From contig JBFMFH010000024.1 in NCBI GenBank assembly GCA_040752275.1, positions 1 to 31,202 on the forward strand: a stretch of 31,202 nt of DNA. The letters run 5' to 3'. Source of the stretch: JBFMFH01 sp040752275. GTDB lineage: Bacteria > Acidobacteriota > Vicinamibacteria > Vicinamibacterales > JAKQTR01. The translations under genes were made by a program, and so were the position numbers. The notes beneath the pieces are model-generated. The model searched no databases and had not been told where the DNA came from. It saw nothing but the letters and a program-made list of their open reading frames with translations. Positions 16,687-26,613 of the stretch are shown here, piece by piece (positions within the stretch are counted from its first letter, which is position 1; every line of letters starts with the position of its first letter).

Positions 16687-16702
16687 GACTTGGCGCCAAG
16701 TC
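16687..16702. repeat. 16-bp perfect palindrome upstream of the M23 peptidase gene
   Basis: GACTTGGCGCCAAGTC is a perfect dyad, centred in the 255-bp gap between comM and the M23 gene. It could be an operator or the tip of an RNA hairpin. The gap (16610-16864) also holds a smaller stem (GTCG/CGAC near 16828-16841), but I see no gene, clear promoter or recognisable riboswitch in it. Confidence 0.5.
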
Positions 16703-16864
16703 CTTCGATGCGCGAGTATCGCAACGCTTTGCGCCCTCAGGACTGAGTGCCGAGCGGGCAGATCCGGCCAAGTCCGGCGAGGACGAGTCGTGGGGGTACC
16801 TGCGAGTCGAAGCGCTAAGGGGGCAGGCGTCGCAAGCCGACACCTTACTGTAGACGAACCACTG

Positions 16865-17782
16865 ATGCCCAGTATCCTCTCCCGGCGTTACACGGTCGTG
16901 TTCATCGATCGGGCCACGGGTATCGCCCACCGCCTATCCGTGCGCGTGGGGTGGACGCTTGGCGTGGTTGCCTTGCTCTTCGCGGTGCCCGTTCTCGTCG
17001 GCCTCGGGTTTCGGTGGAGCGCCCTGGCCGAGATCGCGGCACTGCGCGGGGCGGCGTCGGCGCTCGAACTCGAGAACGCGAGCTACCGTGAGGCCACCGG
17101 CGAGTTGACGACGCAGATCGCGTCGCTTCAGTCTGTGATCGACGAACTTGGAAGTCGTGCCCGGCTCGATCCCGAGACCCTGCGCTCGATGCAGAGACTC
17201 CCGGCGGTCGTCCGCACCAATGCGATGGGAGGGGGAGCGCCGGTGCAGCCGCCGTCGTTCCTCGCTGCGGCCCTGGCTTCTCCAGAAGACACCTTCGGTC
17301 TGCTTCGCGACATGCTCGGGCGACTCGAGAGCCGTCTGCGGATCGTGCGCACGGACGTCGAACGTCGCGAGGCCCTCGCGGCCGCCACGCCGTCGATCTG
17401 GCCGACGGTGGGCTGGCTGTCGTCGGGCGTCGGTTCACGTCCCGATCCGTTCACCGGGGACGCGAGCATGCACCACGGGCTCGACATCTCGGCCGACGGA
17501 GGCCGGCCCGTGTATGCGACGGCGAGCGGCAAGGTGGAGAGTGTGGGTTGGAGCGGCAACTACGGGAACCTCGTCATCATCGACCACGGCTACGGTCTGA
17601 AGACCCGGTATGGGCACCTGTCGAAGTTCACGGTCCGGGCGGGCCAGCAGGTGAACCGTGGTGACCAGATCGGCAACGTCGGCATGACGGGCCGCGCGAC
17701 CGGGCCGCACCTCCACTATGAGGTGCTGGCGGATGGCAAGAGCATCAATCCACTGCGACTGCTGACCACACCTCGCGACTGA
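16865..17782 (+). CDS. M23 family (LytM/NlpD-type) peptidoglycan endopeptidase
   Basis: The 305-residue product has a cytoplasmic N-terminus, one membrane span (about 30-49), a helical coiled-coil-like stretch (52-105), and a C-terminal M23 domain (about 182-300). The zinc ligands are visible: H203 and D207 in MHHGLD and H284 in GPHLHYEV, with H282 as a catalytic residue and the YGHLS segment at 249-253. The domain is periplasmic and should cut peptide cross-links or, if regulated, act as a cell-division or envelope factor. The frame continues upstream to a GTG at 16790, but the ATG at 16865 gives the family's normal start (MPSILSRRYTVVFIDRATG). Confidence 0.9.
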   Translation: MPSILSRRYTVVFIDRATGIAHRLSVRVGWTLGVVALLFAVPVLVGLGFRWSALAEIAALRGAASALELENASYREATGELTTQIASLQSVIDELGSRARLDPETLRSMQRLPAVVRTNAMGGGAPVQPPSFLAAALASPEDTFGLLRDMLGRLESRLRIVRTDVERREALAAATPSIWPTVGWLSSGVGSRPDPFTGDASMHHGLDISADGGRPVYATASGKVESVGWSGNYGNLVIIDHGYGLKTRYGHLSKFTVRAGQQVNRGDQIGNVGMTGRATGPHLHYEVLADGKSINPLRLLTTPRD

Positions 17783-17894
17783 CAGATCCCGCTGTCTCCC
17801 CTGCCATTCTGCGTGCGTCAGTCGCGCCGAACTCTCGTTGGCGTGCGCCTGCTGCTCAACGCCCGCACGCGGCGTTCCCGGGAGGTCCGGACTC

Positions 17895-17926
17895 ACTCGA
17901 CACGAGTCGAGTCCAGGGATTACAAT
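17895..17926 (+). promoter_or_regulatory. secA promoter candidate with overlapping inverted repeat
   Basis: TCGACA (17897-17902) and TACAAT (17921-17926) match the consensus in 5 of 6 positions each, with an 18-bp spacer. The leader before the secA ATG would be about 25 nt. The -35 region lies inside a dyad: ACTCG (17895-17899) and CGAGT (17903-17907), with GGACTC/GAGTCC (17889-17894/17909-17914) around it. This could be an operator or a hairpin that ends the upstream M23 transcript. Confidence 0.55.
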
Positions 17927-17957
17927 CGGCTGATACGCCCGTGGGCCTTGACCGCGC

Positions 17958-20852
<2,895 letters not shown>

Positions 20853-20877
20853 CGATGGGCACGCGGGAGAGTCACGG

Positions 20878-22404
20878 ATGGACCTGAACGCGGAGACACC
20901 CGCCACGATCCGGGCCGGGGGCGAGCCTGTCACGGCCCTGACCTTCGACGACGTGCTGCTGCTGCCCTGGCACTCGCAAGTCGTACCAGCCCAGGTCGAT
21001 GTCTCGACCCGCTTCACCCGGAACATCCGCCTGAACGTGCCAATCGCCAGCGCGGCTATGGACACGGTGACCGAGTCCCGGCTGGCCATCGCGATGGCGC
21101 AGCACGGCGGGATCGGGATTGTCCACAAGAACCTGTCCATCGAGGAGCAGGCATCCGAGGTCGACCGCGTCAAGCGGTCGGAAAGCGGCATGATCGTCAA
21201 TCCGATCACGCTGTCACCGATCCACCGGATTCACGAGGCCCTCGCCCTGATGAACCGGTTCCACATCTCCGGCGTCCCGATCACCGAGGACGGGCAGAAG
21301 GAAGGCAAACTCGTCGGGATCCTCACGAACCGGGACCTGCGGTTCGAGACCAACACCGACCGGCCGATCTCGGCCGTCATGACCCGCGAGAACCTGATCA
21401 CTGTGCCCGTGGGCACGACGCTCGACGAGGCGAGGGAGATCCTCCACCGCCACAAGGTGGAGAAGCTGCTGGTTGTCGATCAGCAGTTCATGTTGAAGGG
21501 CCTTATCACCGTCAAGGACATCCAAAAGGTCATCAAGTACCCGAATGCGAGCAAGGATTCCCTGGGGCGTCTCCGGGTCGGGGCGGCGGTCGGCGTCGGC
21601 AAGGAGACCGTCGATCGCGCAGCGGCACTGGTGGCCGCCCACGTCGACGTGCTCGTCGTCGACACCGCACACGGGCACTCGCAGCGCGTGATGGACACGG
21701 TGCACGAACTTCGCGCACGATACCCGGACGTGGATCTCGTTGCCGGCAACGTCGCCACCGGTCGGGCAACGCAGGACCTGATCAGTCTGGGAGTCGATGC
21801 CGTCAAGGTCGGCATCGGGGCCGGATCCATCTGCACGACCCGCGTCGTCGCCGGCATCGGCGTTCCGATGATCAGTGCCATCCTGGACTGCGCGCGCGCG
21901 GCGAGCGAGACGAACGTCCCCATCATCGCTGATGGAGGCATCCGATACTCGGGTGACATCACCAAGGCCATGGCGGTCGGCGCCACGTCGGTGATGATCG
22001 GCAGCTTGTTCGCGGGGACCGACGAGAGCCCCGGCGAGGTCGTGCTCTATCAGGGGCGGAGCTTCAAGGAGTACCGCGGCATGGGATCCATCGGCGCCAT
22101 GCGGCTGGGCGCGCGGGATCGCTACTTCCAGGATGACTTCGATCTCGAGGGCGCGTCAGGGGGGTCGGAGAAACTCCTGCCCGAGGGCATCGAGGGCCGC
22201 GTGCCCTACCGCGGCACGGTGGCCGGCATGATCCACCAGTTGGTCGGTGGCCTGCGTGCGGGCATGGGGTATATCGGGTGTGAGAACCTCGCGACCCTGC
22301 AGCGGCACGCTCGCCTGATCCGCATCACTCCAGCCGGGGTCCGCGAGGGCCACGTGCACGATGTCGTTATCACGAAAGAAGCGCCAAACTACCGTTCAGA
22401 ATAG
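20878..22404 (+). CDS. guaB: Inosine-5'-monophosphate dehydrogenase
   Basis: The 508-residue product is IMP dehydrogenase, which oxidises IMP to XMP with NAD+, the committed step of GMP synthesis. Residues 18-90 carry LTFDDVLLLP and PIASAAMDTVTE. Two CBS domains lie at about 110-220. The catalytic loop GIGAGSICTTRVVAGIG includes C319; later come IADGGIRYSGDITKA and the flap MGSIGAM. The frame is open further upstream, overlapping secA, but the ATG at 20878 has GGGAG 8 bp upstream and yields the normal family length. It starts 25 bp after secA. It ends overlapping tsaE, which runs in the opposite direction. Confidence 0.96.
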   Translation: MDLNAETPATIRAGGEPVTALTFDDVLLLPWHSQVVPAQVDVSTRFTRNIRLNVPIASAAMDTVTESRLAIAMAQHGGIGIVHKNLSIEEQASEVDRVKRSESGMIVNPITLSPIHRIHEALALMNRFHISGVPITEDGQKEGKLVGILTNRDLRFETNTDRPISAVMTRENLITVPVGTTLDEAREILHRHKVEKLLVVDQQFMLKGLITVKDIQKVIKYPNASKDSLGRLRVGAAVGVGKETVDRAAALVAAHVDVLVVDTAHGHSQRVMDTVHELRARYPDVDLVAGNVATGRATQDLISLGVDAVKVGIGAGSICTTRVVAGIGVPMISAILDCARAASETNVPIIADGGIRYSGDITKAMAVGATSVMIGSLFAGTDESPGEVVLYQGRSFKEYRGMGSIGAMRLGARDRYFQDDFDLEGASGGSEKLLPEGIEGRVPYRGTVAGMIHQLVGGLRAGMGYIGCENLATLQRHARLIRITPAGVREGHVHDVVITKEAPNYRSE

Positions 22405-22842
22405 CCGCCAGTCCGCGCCCAACCCTGGCTCCGGTCCACGGATGGCCAGACGGCGATCGTCACCGCCGAGATCGTCGAGCCGTACCTCGACCGCGCCGGG
22501 CGGTGTCACCTTCAGTTTTTCCGCCCACTCGATGGCCACGATGCCGTGGTCGCGGAGTTCATCGAGACCGAGGTCGTCCGCCTCGGCCGACGTGACCCGG
22601 TAGAGATCGACATGGTAGAAGGGCACGCAGCCCCGGTACTCCTGCACGAGCGCGAACGTCGGGCTGCTCACTTCCTCAGGATCGACGCCCGCGCCTTCGG
22701 CCAGCCCCTTCACGAAGGCGGTCTTGCCGCTCCCCAGTTCCCCCGTCAGCAGTACGACCGCTCCAAGACCGAGCGCGCAGCCGAGCGCCCGCCCCGCCTC
22801 GATTGTCTCGGCCTCGCCGCGGGTGATCACGTTCCGGGTCAC
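22396..22842 (-). CDS. tsaE: tRNA threonylcarbamoyladenosine biosynthesis ATPase TsaE
   Basis: The 148-residue product is TsaE (YjeE), the P-loop ATPase needed with TsaB and TsaD to make the t6A modification at position 37 of ANN-decoding tRNAs. Walker A GELGSGKT covers residues 34-41, followed by the family motifs SPTFALV, FYHVDLYR and IEWAEK. Its ATG overlaps the stop of nnr (ATGA), and the two genes are often neighbours in bacteria. Its last 9 bp overlap the end of guaB on the other strand. Confidence 0.94.
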   Translation of the reverse strand: MTRNVITRGEAETIEAGRALGCALGLGAVVLLTGELGSGKTAFVKGLAEGAGVDPEEVSSPTFALVQEYRGCVPFYHVDLYRVTSAEADDLGLDELRDHGIVAIEWAEKLKVTPPGAVEVRLDDLGGDDRRLAIRGPEPGLGADWRLF

Positions 22843-24416
22843 GACGTTCGGCGCGCCGGCGGCCGCGAGGCGCTGAGTTCCTCGACCGCATCACCAAGGG
22901 CCGTCACGATGTCCCCCGCCGTCATGGCGATCTCGCCCACGTCCGCTGCCGCGAGGTCTCCTGCGGCACCGTGCAGGTAGACGGCCAACTGGCACGCGTG
23001 TTCGGGGGAGTCGACTTGCATCAGCCACGCCGCCAGCATCCCGGTGAGGACGTCGCCGCTGCCTCCCGTAGCCATGCCCGGATTCCCCGTGGGGTTGATG
23101 AACACGCGGCCCGATGGCGTGGCCAGGAGTGTCCGATGGCCCTTCAGGACCACATACACGCCATGGGTTCGCGCGAAATCCTGGGCGATGTGCAGACGGT
23201 GCTCCTGAACGGCGCCAGCCGAGGTGCCGAGGAGGCGCGCCATCTCCCCGGGATGCGGCGTGACGACGGTGACCCGGCCCTCCCTGGCCGAGAGCACGCC
23301 GGGCTCACCAGCCAGTACGTTGATCCCGTCGGCGTCGAGCACGAGTGGTGCAGTCACACGTTCGATGAGTCCGATGATGAGGCGGCGCTGCTCGTCGCCT
23401 GTGCCGAGGCCTGGGCCGGCCGCGACCACGTCGTGGGGCAACGCCAGCAGGCGATCCAGCGCGGCGGCCGCGACACGGCCGGGCCCGCTCTCGGCCAGGG
23501 CCTCGGTCATATACTCGGCACCGAGGCTCGCGACGATCGGCACGCACGTGGCCGGCGTGCCGACGGTGACCAGACCGGCCCCCGACCGCAAGGCCCCCAT
23601 GGCGGACAGGTGCGCCGCACCGGTCTTGCCGAGCGAGCCGGAGACCAGCAGGGCATGTCCGAAGGTGCCTTTGTGCGCATGGGGGGGGCGGGCCGGCACG
23701 AGCGGGCGGAGTTCCTCTGGAGTGAGGCGGCTCACGTAGGGACCGTCGAGCCCCTCCAGAATGCCGAGCGGGATGCCGATATCCGCCACCACGAGCGTCC
23801 CGACCAGGCTCTCGCCCGGGGGCATGACGAGGGGCAGCTTTGGCGCGGCAAGCGTCACGGTCAGAGCCGCCGAGACGGCCGGGCCTATCGGCGTCGGCGA
23901 ATCGGCGGAAAGGCCGCTCGGGAGATCGACCGCGACGATGCGGGCCTGGCACTCCGCGAGATCAGCCACGACCGTTTCGGCCAGACCGGCCAGCGGGCCG
24001 GTCAGGCCCGTGCCGAACAGCGCATCGACAATGACGTCCCGCCCCAGAACGTCTCCCGCATGCAGCTCCCAGGTCTGTTCCGAGGACGCCTCGACGAGGG
24101 GTACGCCGAGTCTCTGGAGGATGCCGAGGTTGATGCGCGCGTCTCCCCGTACCGCGTCGGCTGTGCCCACCAGACACACGAGCACGTCGACGCCTCGGGC
24201 CGCCAGCGTCCGAGCCACGACGAACCCATCGCCGCCGTTGTTGCCCCGCCCACACAGGACAGCAACACGGGAGTCCGCGAGATCGTCGAACGCGGCCTCC
24301 ATCGCGTCGACCACCTGCCGCCCGGCGTTCTCCATGAGCACGATCGAGGGAATCCCCAGATCTTCAATCGTCCGTCGATCGGCCTCACGCATCTGGACCG
24401 TGTTGACGACCCGCAC
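22839..24416 (-). CDS. nnr: Bifunctional NAD(P)HX epimerase/dehydratase
   Basis: The 525-residue product repairs hydrated NADH and NADPH. The N-terminal YjeF_N domain (about 1-215) is the epimerase, with the motif CGRGNNGGDGFVVAR (55-69) and DALFGTGLTG. The C-terminal domain (about 230-510) is the ADP- or ATP-dependent dehydratase, with GSLGKTGAAHLSA, TPHPGEMARLL, and GNPGMATGGSGDVLTGM. A GTG at 24443 opens the frame earlier, but the GTG at 24416 is preceded by AGGGAGAG and gives the family's start (MRVVNTVQMREADRRTI), so I prefer it. It overlaps tsaE by ATGA. Confidence 0.92.
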   Translation of the reverse strand: MRVVNTVQMREADRRTIEDLGIPSIVLMENAGRQVVDAMEAAFDDLADSRVAVLCGRGNNGGDGFVVARTLAARGVDVLVCLVGTADAVRGDARINLGILQRLGVPLVEASSEQTWELHAGDVLGRDVIVDALFGTGLTGPLAGLAETVVADLAECQARIVAVDLPSGLSADSPTPIGPAVSAALTVTLAAPKLPLVMPPGESLVGTLVVADIGIPLGILEGLDGPYVSRLTPEELRPLVPARPPHAHKGTFGHALLVSGSLGKTGAAHLSAMGALRSGAGLVTVGTPATCVPIVASLGAEYMTEALAESGPGRVAAAALDRLLALPHDVVAAGPGLGTGDEQRRLIIGLIERVTAPLVLDADGINVLAGEPGVLSAREGRVTVVTPHPGEMARLLGTSAGAVQEHRLHIAQDFARTHGVYVVLKGHRTLLATPSGRVFINPTGNPGMATGGSGDVLTGMLAAWLMQVDSPEHACQLAVYLHGAAGDLAAADVGEIAMTAGDIVTALGDAVEELSASRPPARRTS

Positions 24417-24445
24417 GCGTCTCTCCCTTCGGCTTGCGCGCACTC

Positions 24446-24456
24446 TATCATATTAG
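24446..24456. promoter_or_regulatory. AT-rich island in the divergent nnr/aminotransferase region
   Basis: The sequence around TATCATATTAG is the only AT-rich stretch in the roughly 100-bp gap between nnr (minus strand) and the aminotransferase (plus strand). It contains TATCAT on the plus strand and TATGAT on the minus strand, each 5 of 6 matches to a -10 hexamer. No good -35 lies at the right distance on either strand, so a shared promoter region is only suggested. Confidence 0.3.
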
Positions 24457-24520
24457 GTACGGTACGACCCTCGTGTGGACGTGCTGGAGGCGGCGACCGA
24501 CGGCCTTACCCGGGTGAATC

Positions 24521-25417
24521 ATGACGGCTACCGTATACGTCAATGGGCGGATCGGCGACGACACTCAGGCGCTGATCTCGGTGCTCGATCACGGCTTTCT
24601 CTACGGCGACGGCGTCTACGAAGTGATCCGGACCTACGGCCGGCGCCCGTTCGCACTGGACCGTCACCTGCGGCGGCTGCGCCAGTCCGCTCGCCTCCTG
24701 GATCTCCCGCTTCCCCACTCCGATCCGGAGCTAAAGGCGGTGGTGGACAGCACCGTCCGCGCGCATCTCGATGGCCCCGGTAGCGCGGCGCCACACTCCG
24801 AGCTGTACGTACGTGTGGTGGTGACCCGCGGTATCGGCGAGTTGAGCTACGCCGCGCCTCAGGCGCCTCCCAGCCTCGTGGCCATAGTCAAGACGCTCCC
24901 TCCTCACGACGCCAGCCTCTACGAGCGGGGCGTGCGCGCGGTCATCGTGCCGATGATCCGGAACCATCCTCAGTCCGTCAACCCGCGCATCAAGTCGAAT
25001 AACCTGCTCAACAGCGCGATGGCGATGCGGGAGGCGGCGCGCCGCGGGGCCTTCGAGGGGATCTTCCGGAACTACCGCGGCGAACTGGCTGAGTGCGCGA
25101 TGTCGAACCTGTTCGTCGTCCAGCATGGCGTGCTGAAGACGCCGCCCCTGGATGCCGGCATCCTGGGCGGGATCACGCGAGAGATCGTGCTCGAGCTGGC
25201 TGCGGCCCGGGGTGTGCCGGCGCAGGAGACCGCCCTGCACGACGAGGACCTGTTTGGCGCCAGCGAGGCGTTCGTGTCGGTGACGACACGCGAACTGGTG
25301 CCCGTCGTGGACGTCGACGGGCGGCCCATCGGGTCGGGCGTCCCCGGGGATCTCACCAGGGCCCTGCTCGGCGCGTACCGCGCATTCGCCCAGCGGAACT
25401 CGGGCGGAGGGTGCTGA
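24521..25417 (+). CDS. Class IV aminotransferase, D-amino acid transaminase-like
   Basis: The 298-residue product is a fold-type IV PLP enzyme (branched-chain aminotransferase / D-amino acid transaminase / aminodeoxychorismate lyase group). It has VNGRIGDDTQALISVLDHGF near the start, GDGVYEVIRTYG, and the likely PLP lysine K158 in NPRIKSNNLLNSAMAMREA. It also has ECAMSNLFVV and PPLDAGILGGITREIV. The IKSNNLLNS segment is closer to D-amino acid transaminases than to branched-chain enzymes, but substrate cannot be settled by eye. Its TGA overlaps the ATG of the racemase gene (TGATG form), so the two are probably co-translated. Confidence 0.85.
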   Translation: MTATVYVNGRIGDDTQALISVLDHGFLYGDGVYEVIRTYGRRPFALDRHLRRLRQSARLLDLPLPHSDPELKAVVDSTVRAHLDGPGSAAPHSELYVRVVVTRGIGELSYAAPQAPPSLVAIVKTLPPHDASLYERGVRAVIVPMIRNHPQSVNPRIKSNNLLNSAMAMREAARRGAFEGIFRNYRGELAECAMSNLFVVQHGVLKTPPLDAGILGGITREIVLELAAARGVPAQETALHDEDLFGASEAFVSVTTRELVPVVDVDGRPIGSGVPGDLTRALLGAYRAFAQRNSGGGC

Positions 25418-26613
25418 TGGACCCGGATGGTCCCGCGTCGAAGCCGCCAGTCGTACCGGGCCTCGTGGCGAAGGCCGATCGTGGGATGGTCGTGGTGTTC
25501 GACCCGCGCACGCCTGACCGGACGGCCGCACTGCTGGGCAGGGCACCGTCACCACTTCCCTATCTTCAGGCCTCGATCGAGACACTGGCCCGTCTGGGAG
25601 CCTCCTGCTTCGGGGTTCCCTGCAACACCGCCCACGCCTTCCTGTCCCAGGCATTCGCCGCCGGGTGGCAGGCCCCGCTTCCGATGGTCGATCTCATCCA
25701 GGAGGCGGCACGGGCGGCAGTGGCCACAGGTGCCCGCGCGGTGGGTGTGCTGGCGACAAGCGGGACGATCCAGACAGGACTCTACCAGACTGCCCTTCGC
25801 ACCCTGGGCGCGAGGCCTGTCGTGCCGATCGCGCACGAGCCGCTTCGGGCGAAGCAGGGCGGCTCCCTGGCCGACTCGCCTGGCCTCCCAGTGCCCGAGG
25901 ACGCCTTCGAGCGCATCGTGTCCCGGCAGGTGAGGGATCTCGGAGAGCAGGAGGGCCTGATCATGGAGGCCATTTACGGCGAGGCAGGCATCAAGGCAGG
26001 GCACACCACCGGCCTGGCAAGCCAACTGGTCGAGCGGGCGCTGCAGCTCCTCGTGAGGCGGGAAGGCGTAGAGGCGGTCATTCTCGGGTGCACCGAACTG
26101 CCATTGGTGGTACGCACGACGAGCCTCCGGATCGACGGGCGCGAGATCCCCATCATCGATTCCACAGACGCACTGGCCCGGGCGCTCGCGGACCGCGGCG
26201 GCGTGGCCGGCATCGCGGGTGGGCTGGGACCTGAAGCGACGATCGACCTGATACGGAAGATGGACGGGCCGGTGGATCTGATCTCGCTGGCCGAGGCCGT
26301 CTTCCACGCGAGCATCGACCTGCTGTGGGCCCGGCGGGATCAGGACCACGTGTTCATGCTGGGCGGCGCCGGACCCGATCCGGCCGGCCTCGCGGACCGG
26401 CTGGCAGACGCTGGCGCGACGGTACTGGTGGCCGCCGCCTCTGCGGTCCAGGCGTTGATGGGCGGAATGTCGGTTCCGAGGCTCCCTGTCGTCGTGGGCG
26501 ACGACGACAGCGTCGGCGCGCTCATCGTACGTGCCGCCGGCTTCGGTCGGGCGCCCGCCCCTGCACCGCCCGAGGGGTCGCGTGGGACCGCGCGCGATCA
26601 CCCTGACGCGTAG
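25417..26613 (+). CDS. Asp/Glu racemase-family protein with unusual domain order
   Basis: The 398-residue product holds the two catalytic cysteines of Asp/Glu racemases: C69 in GVPCNTAHAF and C225 in ILGCTELPLV. The first domain starts directly with VVVFDPRTPDRTAALL (26-40), so the usual first strand and glycine-rich loop (GGMGPEAT type) are missing from the N-terminus. A segment with that motif, GIAGGLGPEATIDLIRKM (265-282), appears after the domain and leads into ARRDQDHVFMLGG and a half-domain without the PCNTA cysteine (VAAASAVQALM). The gene is coupled to the aminotransferase and overlaps the end of gcvP by 16 bp. The upstream open frame in this register is a shadow of the aminotransferase gene. 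Confidence 0.82.
   Translation: MDPDGPASKPPVVPGLVAKADRGMVVVFDPRTPDRTAALLGRAPSPLPYLQASIETLARLGASCFGVPCNTAHAFLSQAFAAGWQAPLPMVDLIQEAARAAVATGARAVGVLATSGTIQTGLYQTALRTLGARPVVPIAHEPLRAKQGGSLADSPGLPVPEDAFERIVSRQVRDLGEQEGLIMEAIYGEAGIKAGHTTGLASQLVERALQLLVRREGVEAVILGCTELPLVVRTTSLRIDGREIPIIDSTDALARALADRGGVAGIAGGLGPEATIDLIRKMDGPVDLISLAEAVFHASIDLLWARRDQDHVFMLGGAGPDPAGLADRLADAGATVLVAAASAVQALMGGMSVPRLPVVVGDDDSVGALIVRAAGFGRAPAPAPPEGSRGTARDHPDA

Noticed and set aside
16800..16860. Possible cyclic-di-GMP riboswitch before the M23 gene
   Set aside because: CGCAAGCC slightly resembles part of the GEMM core, but the CACGCACAGGGCAAACC-type half is missing.
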